Shown here in pieces: positions 8,761 to 17,399 of a stretch of DNA of 64,000 bases. Each line of letters opens with the position of its first letter. Positions within the stretch are counted from its first letter, which is position 1. The DNA is from an uncultured Eudoraea sp. (GTDB lineage Bacteria; Bacteroidota; Bacteroidia; Flavobacteriales; Flavobacteriaceae), in the NCBI RefSeq assembly GCF_947490415.1, contig NZ_CANLGX010000001.1, positions 868,001-932,000 of the forward strand. The letters run 5' to 3'. The position numbers and the translations under genes are program-made. A model generated the notes under the pieces. That model was not told the DNA's origin, searched no databases, and saw only the letters and a program-made list of their open reading frames with translations.

Positions 8761-9525
8761 AGAGCATATTGGTAACCGGTTCTGAAGGGCAATTGGGAAA
8801 ATGTTTACAGAAAATCGCCTGTAACTATGATTCTTTGGATTTTAAATTCATGGACTCCAAAGGCTTGGATATAACCAATGCAAAAAGTATAAACTCAGTG
8901 TTTGAATCTAAGCATTACGATTACTGTATTAACTGTTAGGTTTTTACCAATGTGTAACAGGCTGAAAAAACACCTGAAATAGCTTTTTTGGTGAAAGCAG
9001 AAGGAGCGAAGAATTTAGCCCTTATCTGCAAAGAAAAACAAGTAAAACTTATTCATATATCTACAGATTACGTTTTGGATAAGGAAAAGGGATATTTAAC
9101 TACAGATTTGCCAAATCCCATCAATCAATATGGAATGTCTAAGTTAGCTGGTGAAAACTATATCAAAGACGTATTAGAGAAATATTTCATCATCAGGACT
9201 TCCTGGTTGTATTCAGAATTCGGTCATAATTTCTATAGGACTATTCTAAATAAAGCTCAGACTGAAAAGGTATTTTATATTACGGATGAACAAACAGGGT
9301 GTCCAACAAATGCCAATAATTTGGCAAAATATATATTAAATTTAATTGCTTCTCAGAACACAGAATACGGTATTTATCATTTTACAGATGGGAAAGCCAT
9401 GTCCTGGTATGATTTTGCAAAAAAAGATTCTTAAAGAAAACAATCTGCATGAGAAGGTAAGAGTTGAAAAAGCAAAGAATTATCGTACTTTTGCCAAAAG
9501 ACCAAAGAACAGTGTTATAATTTAA
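8757..9525 (+). pseudogene. rfbD: Decayed dTDP-4-dehydrorhamnose reductase gene
   Basis: The reading frame starts correctly with ILVTGSEGQLGKCLQKI and has SDR features (ISTDYVLD, then YGMSK with the catalytic Tyr and Lys). It is broken in several places: an in-frame TAG at 8937-8939 and TAA at 8955-8957 inside the conserved INC..YT.V.QAE segment, a one-base slip in a run of seven A (9419-9425) after which the frame IL-KENNLHEKVRVEKAKNY..AKRPKNS continues, and a further TAA at 9523-9525 where the C-terminal helix should continue. At least four lesions make a sequencing error an unlikely single cause. Without another rfbD in the genome the final NADPH-dependent reduction to dTDP-L-rhamnose would be missing. 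Confidence 0.88.
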
Positions 9526-9569
9526 GCGAAAGCTCAAAATCTTCCGACTGTATTTGGAATATACAAGAC

Positions 9570-10898
9570 ATGTTGCCCGTAATGGATTGGATACAAAAAA
9601 AAAAGATTCCCTATTTTTTTTTATACGTACTGTCATTTTATCCTTTGATGAAGGAGGCGTTAGCTTCTATTACCGCAATTCTATTTTTGGTAACAACGCT
9701 TTTTTTTTATTGGGATAACTTTGGAAAGAGATACAAGAAATATGGTATTAAACCTATATTGATTAATTGTGGTTTTTATTTTTTTTTGCTATTCTCTATT
9801 TTTTATTCAGATAATATATTTATTGGATTTAAAAAAGTACAATCAAGCTTGTTGCTCTTGTTCTTCCCGATTGTTATTTTTTATTTTTTTCCTAAAGTTA
9901 AAAAACAAACCATTAAAATATTTTCCTATGGTTTTATTTTGAGCAATTTTGTGCTATTCCTTTATTTTTTCGATATTCTCGCCCAAGGACTCGCAATAGA
10001 CAGGTTTGCCGGCTTAATGGATAAAAATATTTTAGAACAGGCATTGGCTATAAATACCTATCCATATGAGTTTGTGCTTTCTAAAGCCGAAAAGCATTTG
10101 GATGTCCTTTTTGAGCCCCATAAGGTATATCTTTCCTTGCATTTTTTGACTGCAATATTACTTTCCATTAATTTGATTGCAAACTTTAAGATAGACATAT
10201 TTAAAAAAATACTTTTAGGGATATTGTCGTTTCTATTTGTGTTGGCCATCGTTTACAGTCAGGCAATTACCACGGTTTTAACCCTGTTAATAATACTGGT
10301 TCTTACTCCCTTTTTTTATTTCAAGCGGCGTCTGGAGAAAATTATCTTTGGAATAGTAGTTTTTTCTTTTTTAACACTTGGTTGGATGGGGGGCTTGCTT
10401 GACACCTATAAAAACAAGAATACAGACTCAATTGCCATGCTTTTGGATTATGTTATCTCATCTGTACCCATGGAAGAAGGAGTGGATAAGCGGATATATA
10501 TATATGATTGTTCTATTTACCTTCTTAAAAAGGAAATTTTATTTGGCTATGGCGTTGGAAATGTTCAGCAAAAACTAAATGATTGTTATCAAGAAAAAAA
10601 TTATGTTGTGGCTGAGTTTAGGTCGTTGGGTTCAGAAATAAATACTCATAACTATTACTTTCATATGTGGTTGTCAGCCGGATTGTTTGCCCTTCTTTTC
10701 TTGTTGTATATGTTTGGCCATAATTTTTATATTGCTTTAAAGTTAAGGAACTTTACTTTTCTATTTTTCCTGTTGATGTTTTCCCTAAGCTTATTGACCG
10801 AGAATGTTTTGGTGCGAATGTATGGAGTGTTTTTATTTGCGGTCATGAATTCATTGTTTTATTCAAATTGCAAGATAGATGCGGGAAACGGGGAATAA
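9570..10898 (+). CDS. O-antigen ligase/polymerase family membrane protein (Wzy_C type)
   Basis: A 442-residue, very hydrophobic protein with about 10-12 transmembrane helices. The large periplasmic loop near residues 285-360 has the features of the Wzy_C/WaaL family: YGVGNVQQKLNDCY and a following HNYYFHMWLSAG segment (the H-N-x-x-x pattern). Such proteins either ligate undecaprenyl-linked glycan to an acceptor or polymerise repeat units in the inner membrane. A second polymerase-like gene lies at 12316, so one may be the ligase and the other the polymerase. The start could be ATG 9570 or 9582; neither has a ribosome binding site. The gene begins in the tail of the rfbD pseudogene and overlaps the flippase gene by 20 nt. 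Confidence 0.78.
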   Translation: MLPVMDWIQKKKIPYFFLYVLSFYPLMKEALASITAILFLVTTLFFYWDNFGKRYKKYGIKPILINCGFYFFLLFSIFYSDNIFIGFKKVQSSLLLLFFPIVIFYFFPKVKKQTIKIFSYGFILSNFVLFLYFFDILAQGLAIDRFAGLMDKNILEQALAINTYPYEFVLSKAEKHLDVLFEPHKVYLSLHFLTAILLSINLIANFKIDIFKKILLGILSFLFVLAIVYSQAITTVLTLLIILVLTPFFYFKRRLEKIIFGIVVFSFLTLGWMGGLLDTYKNKNTDSIAMLLDYVISSVPMEEGVDKRIYIYDCSIYLLKKEILFGYGVGNVQQKLNDCYQEKNYVVAEFRSLGSEINTHNYYFHMWLSAGLFALLFLLYMFGHNFYIALKLRNFTFLFFLLMFSLSLLTENVLVRMYGVFLFAVMNSLFYSNCKIDAGNGE

Positions 10899-12276
10899 AA
10901 CAAAAAGTCTGGCAAGGGCTTCGGCTATTTATAGCATAGGCAATATAGGTACTTTGGTCATCAATTTCTTTTTGGTGCCATTTTATACCTTTTACCTCTC
11001 TAATGAGGAATTAGGCTATTTTGATTTAGTCGCCTCCGCATCCATTTTACTGGCACCTGTTTTTTTCGGGCATATTGAATTGGCTGTACTTCGCTGGGTA
11101 CTTGCAAATAATGATCCTAAGAATATTACCCGTGTAGTATCGAGTTGTTTGATGGTTTTTCTAATAGGACTATCCATTTTTAGTGTAGTCTTTTCAGTGG
11201 TGTATTTATATACGTCGATAACATTGGCTCCTTATGTTTTTTTATATTTGGTTTCCATTTTTTTCTATGTTATTGCCAAGCAAGTAGTGCGTAGCGTTTA
11301 TTCTTCTTTGCATTACGTTCTTATAGAGTTGTTCTACATCCTTATCGTGCTTTTATTCAGTGTTTTATTTGTAAGTGAATATGGCTTAAAAGCTATTTTT
11401 ACCTCATATGGCATCGCTTCAGCTTCCTTCTTGATTTATTTGCTTGCTTTAAAAATAACCAAGCATATTGACTTAAAGGCAGTTCGTGTGAATGCAACCA
11501 AGGAATTATTGAATTATTCATTTCCTCTCGTACTCAATGCCATGAGTCTATGGATGAACAATCAGTCAAGTAAATATATTATAGCCTCGTTTTTGACGCT
11601 AAGTGCGAACGGTATTTATGCTATTGCCTTTAAAATAGCCTATGTCATTCAAATACTAAATCGAATTTTTTATTATTCCTTTCAAGATAAAATGTTCGTA
11701 ATATATGGTAAGGACGGATTTAAAGACTATTTTGAAAAAACCTTCAATACCTATTCGGGACTACTTTTCTCAATTTTATATCTTCTAATAAGCACGCAAA
11801 AAACACTCTTGCCATTTATTATAGACGCTGATTTTCTTGAAGCTACCAGATATATTCCTATTTTGGCCTTAGGAGTGGTTTTCATGTCGTTAGCATCAAT
11901 ACTTGGCATTATTTATCAATGTGAAAAGAAAAACATGCACGCTTTTAAAACATCTTTGGTCTCAGGTCTTTTGATTGTTGCCACCGGATTTTTATTAATT
12001 CCGAAGTATCAACTTTATGGGGCATCAAGTGTTTTCGCTTTTGGAAATTTCGTTTGGCTGCTGTATCGGTACTTTGATGTTCAGAAATTTGTGGCCATAA
12101 GAGTTTTCTTCTGGAGGTTAATCTTGTATATTGTTATAGCATTCGGCATTTATAGCATTACACAAAACGAACAGTTATGGGCATCTGTTCTAGCAATTTG
12201 CCTGGCAGTTATTATATCACTTTATTTTAGTAGAGATCTTGTTCGAAAATTTTTGACAGTGCTATTAAAAAAATAA
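10879..12276 (+). CDS. Wzx-like oligosaccharide flippase
   Basis: The 465-residue protein has about 12-14 hydrophobic helices and the MOP/PST exporter pattern, starting with KSLARASAIYSIGNIGTLVINFFLVPFYTFYLSNEELG, the usual N-terminus of Wzx flippases. These move undecaprenyl-diphosphate-linked repeat units across the inner membrane. It overlaps the ligase/polymerase gene by 20 nt. The family is clear; substrate specificity cannot be read from sequence. A second member of the superfamily is at 39233, outside the cluster. Confidence 0.85.
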   Translation: MRETGNKTKSLARASAIYSIGNIGTLVINFFLVPFYTFYLSNEELGYFDLVASASILLAPVFFGHIELAVLRWVLANNDPKNITRVVSSCLMVFLIGLSIFSVVFSVVYLYTSITLAPYVFLYLVSIFFYVIAKQVVRSVYSSLHYVLIELFYILIVLLFSVLFVSEYGLKAIFTSYGIASASFLIYLLALKITKHIDLKAVRVNATKELLNYSFPLVLNAMSLWMNNQSSKYIIASFLTLSANGIYAIAFKIAYVIQILNRIFYYSFQDKMFVIYGKDGFKDYFEKTFNTYSGLLFSILYLLISTQKTLLPFIIDADFLEATRYIPILALGVVFMSLASILGIIYQCEKKNMHAFKTSLVSGLLIVATGFLLIPKYQLYGASSVFAFGNFVWLLYRYFDVQKFVAIRVFFWRLILYIVIAFGIYSITQNEQLWASVLAICLAVIISLYFSRDLVRKFLTVLLKK

Positions 12277-12280
12277 AAAC

Positions 12281-12313
12281 ATGAACAATCGATTGAATTT
12301 AATTAGCCTATAA
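12281..12313 (+). other. Ten-codon upstream ORF ending just before the TTG start of the next gene
   Basis: ATG at 12281 opens a ten-residue frame (MNNRLNLISL) that stops at 12311-12313, two bases before the TTG at 12316. It could be a leader that couples translation to the downstream gene, or the true N-terminus separated from it by a single-base insertion. Either reading is an inference. Confidence 0.25.
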
Positions 12314-12315
12314 TA

Positions 12316-13731
12316 TTGAGAATACCAGTAGCCATATTACTTTGCTTCCTTAGCATAATTACTCTTGTTTTAGAGTGGTTTACTCTTGGCTTGTCTTTAT
12401 CTCTTTTGGCCTATGGCATCATTTTATACCACACATTTAAAACAGTTGGCCTTAACTCAGTGCTTTTTCTTTTCATGATATTGTTCGGTTTATATGGCTA
12501 TAGTGTACCTATTTCTGTTTTTTTTGATGCGGATATTGGGTGGCACAGAGTTGCTAAACTTAGAACATGGCAAAAAGTTGATGATACTTTGTTCTCTTTT
12601 TTAATATCTAATCAGTTGGCACTTTTTGCCACAAGTTTCCTTTATCTGGTCTTTGTACGAGAACGAATCATGAGAATTCCGGACAATGCTTCTCAAAAAG
12701 GAAGAGCAAATTACTTTAGATTCGCAATTATAGCAGGTATTTTGTCAAGCTTAAGTGAGGCTCTTAATTTTGTTCGAGCAGGAGGGTTTACCACACTACT
12801 GCAAGGAAAAGCATTTTATCAAGGTGCAATAAACGATTTGGTCTTAAACATACCATATGAAGGATTTTTTTATATATCCATTGCATTATTCGGTCTGTTC
12901 TTTGGTACGATTAAGAATAGTAATGATAAATATTTCACCTATTTACCTCCATTCTTTCTTTCTATTTTTTTTGTGCTCTTTATCAATTTAGTCATTGGAG
13001 AAAGGGGAACGCTGTTGGTTGCGATGGTAGTTTTCTTTCTAGCTTACACCATAAAAAGAAGAATTACAAGGATTAATTTCTCTTACGCTTTGCTGATCTT
13101 CATTCTTTATGTCTGTTTTAATGCACTCACTTTACTGCGGGAAAAAAGTGTGGAGTATAAAGGAATCAGTAATTTTTTAGAAACGTATGAGGATCGGCTA
13201 TATCGGTTGATGAATCCGGCAAATACCGAATTTGGCTCTCCAGCCTTAAATTATAGAATATTTATAGATAAAAAGCCCGATAACTATAACTATAAGCTAG
13301 GTCAGACCTATACCGAAATTAGTACGGCCTTCATTCCACGGTACATATACCCTAATAAACCAATTGGTATTATATATGAATTTAGAAATCAATATTTTCC
13401 TGAACGAAAAGAGATGGGAAGTACTGCCGGCACTGGTTTCTCCTCTTTAATGGAAGCCTATATGAACTTTTGGTATTTCGGGCCATTTTTCATCTATTTG
13501 ATTTTCTTGTTTTTTCTTATTTATATAGAAAGTCGAAAAGGCCGAAATCAGTTATTTATTGATTTGCTGTACCTCGTATTGTTCAATGTTTTTCTTATTT
13601 TTTCAAGATCGGCATCGCAGTATATTTTATACACTCTTTTTCTATACTTGGGTCAAATCATTGTGGTCATATTGGTGTACAAAGTGCTGCCGAAACGGAT
13701 GTTTAAAATTTCAAAAGCTATAGATGCCTAA
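12316..13731 (+). CDS. Oligosaccharide repeat-unit polymerase, Wzy-like
   Basis: A 471-residue membrane protein with about 10-11 helices. After a mid-length periplasmic loop it has YTEISTAFIPRYIYPNKPIG, a segment typical of Wzy/EpsG-like polymerases, followed by SSLMEAYMNFWYFGPFFIYLIF. Polymerases of this type assemble undecaprenyl-linked repeat units on the periplasmic face. Only TTG at 12316 gives a plausible start, just after a short upstream ORF, so the N-terminus is uncertain. The region 9.6-15.8 kb is visibly more AT-rich than rfbBAC, as is common for exchanged polysaccharide genes. Confidence 0.72.
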   Translation: MRIPVAILLCFLSIITLVLEWFTLGLSLSLLAYGIILYHTFKTVGLNSVLFLFMILFGLYGYSVPISVFFDADIGWHRVAKLRTWQKVDDTLFSFLISNQLALFATSFLYLVFVRERIMRIPDNASQKGRANYFRFAIIAGILSSLSEALNFVRAGGFTTLLQGKAFYQGAINDLVLNIPYEGFFYISIALFGLFFGTIKNSNDKYFTYLPPFFLSIFFVLFINLVIGERGTLLVAMVVFFLAYTIKRRITRINFSYALLIFILYVCFNALTLLREKSVEYKGISNFLETYEDRLYRLMNPANTEFGSPALNYRIFIDKKPDNYNYKLGQTYTEISTAFIPRYIYPNKPIGIIYEFRNQYFPERKEMGSTAGTGFSSLMEAYMNFWYFGPFFIYLIFLFFLIYIESRKGRNQLFIDLLYLVLFNVFLIFSRSASQYILYTLFLYLGQIIVVILVYKVLPKRMFKISKAIDA

Positions 13732-14818
13732 AGGTAAAATATGTTTTTTCGTGCCGTTTTATCCTCTTATAAAGGGTGGAGCAGAGTATCAATCTAAGAT
13801 TATAGCTACTGAACTTCAAAAAGAAAGGTATGAAATTGTTTATATTTCTTATGGTCATGAAACTGAAGATTGTATATACGAGAACGATTTTAAAATACAT
13901 CGCTTAAAGGTGAAAGCTAGTGTATCAAGCAAAGTACTAATGTATAAAGGTTTCATGAGCAGGGTTTTTAATATTATAAAAGTCGAAAAACCAGATTACA
14001 TTTACCAGCGAATACTAAATTCCTTTACCTACAGGTTGTCTGGTTTTTCGAAAAAAAACAATATTCCACTAGTCCTCCATATTGCCGATAATTATTCGGT
14101 AGAATTTGAACAGGGCAGCAAAAGTGTATTGAAAAGAAAAGTATTCTCGACTATTCTAAAAAATAAACCAAACATCATTTGTCAAACACGCTATCAACAA
14201 AATAAGGTTTTAGAATTTGGTTATCGGCCTAAAGCCATAATTTCAAATATGCACCCATTGCTTATTGACGAAGTACCCAAAAAGGATTTAAAAAAAATAG
14301 TCTGGATAGGAAATGCTAGGCCGGTTAAACAGTTAGAAATTTTTATAGCCTTGGCAAACTCCTTTCATGATTCAACTTATAATTTTCATATCATCGGAAA
14401 ATTACCAGAGAACAACTATGGCGCAGGACTTTTGAAAGAAATAAATTCCGCAGTAAATATAACCTATCATGGTTCTCAAACCAATGATTTTATCAATTCG
14501 TTTTTGATGCAATCGGCCTTATTGGTCAATACATCAGTTTCAGAAGGGTTCTCTAATACGTTTATTCAAGCGTGGATGTGCGGAACTCCAGTACTGGCAT
14601 TAAATTCAGATCCGGACGGAGTTATGCAATTAAATTACATAGGAATAGATTGCAAGGGCAATGAAACACTATTATCAAGGGGGTTAGAAAAGATTTTAAA
14701 ATCGCCCTCCTACGATGAAACGTGTAAAAATGCGTTAGAAATCGCTAAATCGCTTTATTCCACTGATGAAAATATAGCCAAATTTGATGGATTATTAGAA
14801 GAAATAGCAAGTGAATAA
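13724..14818 (+). CDS. Glycosyltransferase family 4 protein
   Basis: The 364-residue protein has the two-domain GT-B layout. The N-terminal KGKICFFVPFYPLIKGGAEYQSKIIATEL has the glycine-containing acceptor loop, and the C-terminal domain has IVWIGNARPVKQLEIFIALA (start of the Glycos_transf_1 domain) and the donor-site motif VSEGFSNTFIQAWMCGTPVLA with its E-x7-ending pattern. It transfers a nucleotide-sugar residue to a growing lipid-linked oligosaccharide at the cytoplasmic face. It overlaps the polymerase by 8 nt and the next GT4 gene by 8 nt. Donor and linkage cannot be deduced. Confidence 0.88.
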   Translation: MPKGKICFFVPFYPLIKGGAEYQSKIIATELQKERYEIVYISYGHETEDCIYENDFKIHRLKVKASVSSKVLMYKGFMSRVFNIIKVEKPDYIYQRILNSFTYRLSGFSKKNNIPLVLHIADNYSVEFEQGSKSVLKRKVFSTILKNKPNIICQTRYQQNKVLEFGYRPKAIISNMHPLLIDEVPKKDLKKIVWIGNARPVKQLEIFIALANSFHDSTYNFHIIGKLPENNYGAGLLKEINSAVNITYHGSQTNDFINSFLMQSALLVNTSVSEGFSNTFIQAWMCGTPVLALNSDPDGVMQLNYIGIDCKGNETLLSRGLEKILKSPSYDETCKNALEIAKSLYSTDENIAKFDGLLEEIASE

Positions 14819-15773
14819 AAAAGATAAACAGGAACAAAAAAAAATACTTTGGACGCATAATTTTCCAAACAATCCTGGTGCTGGGGGCGTATGGATGTAT
14901 AATCAATATGAGTTTTTAAAAGACCAGGTAGACCTTTATTATTTAGATCGTCTTAGGAATCCATTTCAGTTTATAAAGCATCTGTATACGCTTATTAAAA
15001 TATCTCAAAAATATGACATTGTACATGCCCAATACGGTTCTGCCGTAGGATTCTTAACTAGTTTAATGGGGGGTACTAAGATACTTTCTCTAAAAGGCTC
15101 CGATTGGTATAACGCACCAAACCCTTCAATTTTTCATAAGGTTAGGATATTCCTTGGTGGTCTGCTGACGAGCTTTTCCATAAAGAGATTTCATCATATC
15201 ATTGTCATGTCTGACGCTATGAAACAACAAGTACTTGCCAAATTTCCAAATGCAAGGGTGGAGACGATTGTAGATCCTATAGATCTTAAAAAGTTTAAAG
15301 CGCAAGCTGTACCAAAAAAGGAAGACACAAAAAAAGTGTTGTTTGCATCTGTAGATATCAACAGCCCTATCAAGCAATTTCCCTTGGCAAAGAAAAGTTT
15401 TGAGTTACTCCGGAAACGAATACCGAATACGGAGTTGATTACTATGAGTAACATTCCGCACACTGAAGTATGCGCTTTTATGAACGATATGGATGTTTTA
15501 TTGTTGACCTCTACCCACGAAGGCTGGCCTAATGTAGTAAAGGAAATGTTAGCCCTGGACAAACCTTTTGTAAGTACTAATGTGAGCGATTTGGAAGCTA
15601 TAGCTTCCAAAACCAATTCTTGTTTTGTTTGTAAAGACGACGCTGAAGAACTAAGTAAATCCTTATATAAGTCCCTAAATGCTCCAAAAGAGAATTTAAG
15701 GCATCTGGTTAAAGACTTTAATATGGAAGAGAGTTTGGCAGTAATTGAAAAAATTTACAAAAGGTATCTTTAA
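14811..15773 (+). CDS. Glycosyltransferase family 4 protein
   Basis: A 320-residue GT-B protein starting at GTG 14811 inside the end of the previous gene. The N-terminus KKILWTHNFPNNPGAGGVWMYNQYE has the glycine loop of GT4 enzymes. The C-terminal domain has VLFASVDINSPIKQFPLAKKSF and the donor motif STHEGWPNVVKEMLALDKPFVSTNVSDL. At 320 residues it is shorter than most GT4 enzymes but looks complete. Role: addition of one sugar of the repeat unit; donor unknown. Confidence 0.86.
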   Translation: MNKKDKQEQKKILWTHNFPNNPGAGGVWMYNQYEFLKDQVDLYYLDRLRNPFQFIKHLYTLIKISQKYDIVHAQYGSAVGFLTSLMGGTKILSLKGSDWYNAPNPSIFHKVRIFLGGLLTSFSIKRFHHIIVMSDAMKQQVLAKFPNARVETIVDPIDLKKFKAQAVPKKEDTKKVLFASVDINSPIKQFPLAKKSFELLRKRIPNTELITMSNIPHTEVCAFMNDMDVLLLTSTHEGWPNVVKEMLALDKPFVSTNVSDLEAIASKTNSCFVCKDDAEELSKSLYKSLNAPKENLRHLVKDFNMEESLAVIEKIYKRYL

Positions 15774-16006
15774 AAAAAGAATATTGGAAAGAGAAGATTA
15801 CATTTTAAAAGGAACTTGGCTCAACCAAACCCTATAATTACAAGCACCTGCATTTCAAGAAATTAATTGCGGATACAATAGAATGCGAAAAAATTCAATT
15901 TAACTTTATTATAAACAGCAGTTATTGCCTAATGAAACAATAAAGTAATGTTTTCTGTTTTAATTTTGGTAAAATATGCTTTACAAAAAGCATCTTATTT
16001 TTTTAC

Positions 16007-16014
16007 TATCTTTA
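16007..16014 (+). promoter_or_regulatory. Candidate -7 box for the methyltransferase gene
   Basis: TATCTTTA is one base from TAnnTTTG and lies 22 nt before the ATG at 16037, after a 230-nt gap without genes. This suggests that a new transcript starts here rather than read-through from the GT4 gene. Confidence 0.35.
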
Positions 16015-16036
16015 AATCAAAATTTATGGGAAGACT

Positions 16037-16795
16037 ATGAAAACCATTGAGAAAAGATTGGAAGACGAGCAAAAATTTCATAATGAGATTTTTGAAACAA
16101 ACAAAAGAACCAAAGAAGTAGGAAGGTTTTATAGTATTAATGATGCCATTGTTAAAGCCTATGATGATTTTATTTTTGAAAACCCAAAAGGTAAGGTTTT
16201 TTTGGAATACGGCTGCGGGATGGCCAAAGGCGGTCGTTCTATCAGGCTGGCAAAGCTGGGCGCCAAGGTGCATGGTATCGACATCTCCAATTATGCCATT
16301 GATTTCTTGAATAAGGAGGCTGATGAGGAAGGCCTTGATATCGACTACCAGGTTATGAATGCGGAGGAAATGTCCTTTGAAGACAATTATTTTGATATTA
16401 TATACGGAACAGGAATACTTCATCACCTCGACCTAAAAAAGGCATTTGAAAGTATTGCCAAAAAACTTAAAAAACAGGGGTCGGCTATTTTTATAGAACC
16501 TTTGGGACATAATCTTTTGATAAACGGCTTCCGCAATAAGACTCCAGATATACGTACCGAAGACGAGCACCCACTGCTCATGCCTGATTTTAAACTTGCC
16601 AAAGATTATTTTAAAAAGGTGGATGTCCAATATTTTTATTTGACCACCTTAGGGGTGCCTTTTCTTTTTAAAAAGAACCAACCTAAACTTCTTATTAATT
16701 TTTGTAATGGTGTAGATCGGGTAATTTTTACTCTTTTACCCTTTTTACGTAGGCATGCTTGGCAGGTGGTGGTAAAATTCTCAGATCCTGTTTAA
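16037..16795 (+). CDS. Class I SAM-dependent methyltransferase
   Basis: The 252-residue protein carries methyltransferase motif I, LEYGCGMAKGGRSIRLAKLGAKVHGIDIS (about residues 56-84), followed by YQVMNAEEMSFEDNYFDIIYGTGILHHLDLKKAFESIAKKLKKQG, the typical methyltransferase_11 continuation with the LHH triad. In a polysaccharide cluster it could methylate a sugar hydroxyl, or a lipid-linked intermediate. The codons here are visibly richer in G and C than the AT-rich genes on the left, so it may have a different history. Substrate is not predictable. Confidence 0.85.
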   Translation: MKTIEKRLEDEQKFHNEIFETNKRTKEVGRFYSINDAIVKAYDDFIFENPKGKVFLEYGCGMAKGGRSIRLAKLGAKVHGIDISNYAIDFLNKEADEEGLDIDYQVMNAEEMSFEDNYFDIIYGTGILHHLDLKKAFESIAKKLKKQGSAIFIEPLGHNLLINGFRNKTPDIRTEDEHPLLMPDFKLAKDYFKKVDVQYFYLTTLGVPFLFKKNQPKLLINFCNGVDRVIFTLLPFLRRHAWQVVVKFSDPV

Positions 16796-16872
16796 TTTAA
16801 AATATGTGGTTATTTTTGCCACTAACTTAAAGGAGGGATACGAAAATTCTTTGTGGTTACGAAGAAAGGAGG

Positions 16873-17327
16873 AAGATTTGCGATCTTAGTTCAGTTCATC
16901 GACCTTATGATTTCTGGATACTTTTAGAGGAGTGTAATTCATTAAACAGAAATGGCTATGAGGTTAACCTCCATGCAGCGGAGGGTAATGGCAATGAAGA
17001 AAAGGATGGAGTAAATATTTACGATCTTGGTTTGCCAAAAAAAAGATTTAAAAGGATAAGCTTCTATTTAGGTAACCTTATTAAAAAAGCTATCTTATTT
17101 GAGGTGGCTATTTACCATTCACAGACAGGAAAATACGGACTACAAAAAAGGCATTTTTCTTTGCCAAACTATGTAGTACCGTCCGAGAATAAACGGGATG
17201 GGTTGAGTTAGTAGAAAACGGGGTAAATATTCTTTTAGGGTCGAATAAAAAACGAATCCTCACTATTTACAAAGAGAACAAAAAGGGTTCAATAAATTTT
17301 GACATTGACCAATACTGTTTTGGCTGA
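16873..17327 (+). pseudogene. Remnant of a GT4 glycosyltransferase gene
   Basis: No intact gene lies between 16796 and 17399, but an open frame from 16873 reads KICDLSSVHRPYD.WI..EECNSL..NGYEVNL.AA.G....EKDGVNIYDLGLPKKR.KR and later EVAIYHS. This follows closely the N-terminus of GT4 enzymes that begin KICHLTSVH.P.DTRIF.KEC.SL. The frame stops at TAG TAG (17209-17214). In another frame ELVENGVNILLGSNKKR.IL follows, matching the C-terminal donor-site region, up to TGA 17325-17327. About 200 residues of the middle are missing and the original start is lost. AAAGGAGG occurs directly before the homologous part (16865-16872) and also at 16829-16836. Confidence 0.7.
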
Positions 17328-17399
17328 TTCCGGGCATAGAATCGTAAATGCATGAGCGGTATATATTAAATAATATAAGATTTTTTTATAAACTATAAA

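Noticed and set aside
15194-15616. 140-codon antisense ORF
   Set aside because: It lies wholly opposite a clear GT4 gene and its composition follows the complementary codons.
15774-16036. Possible remnant gene before the methyltransferase
   Set aside because: Short open stretches exist, but no segment could be matched to a protein family by eye.
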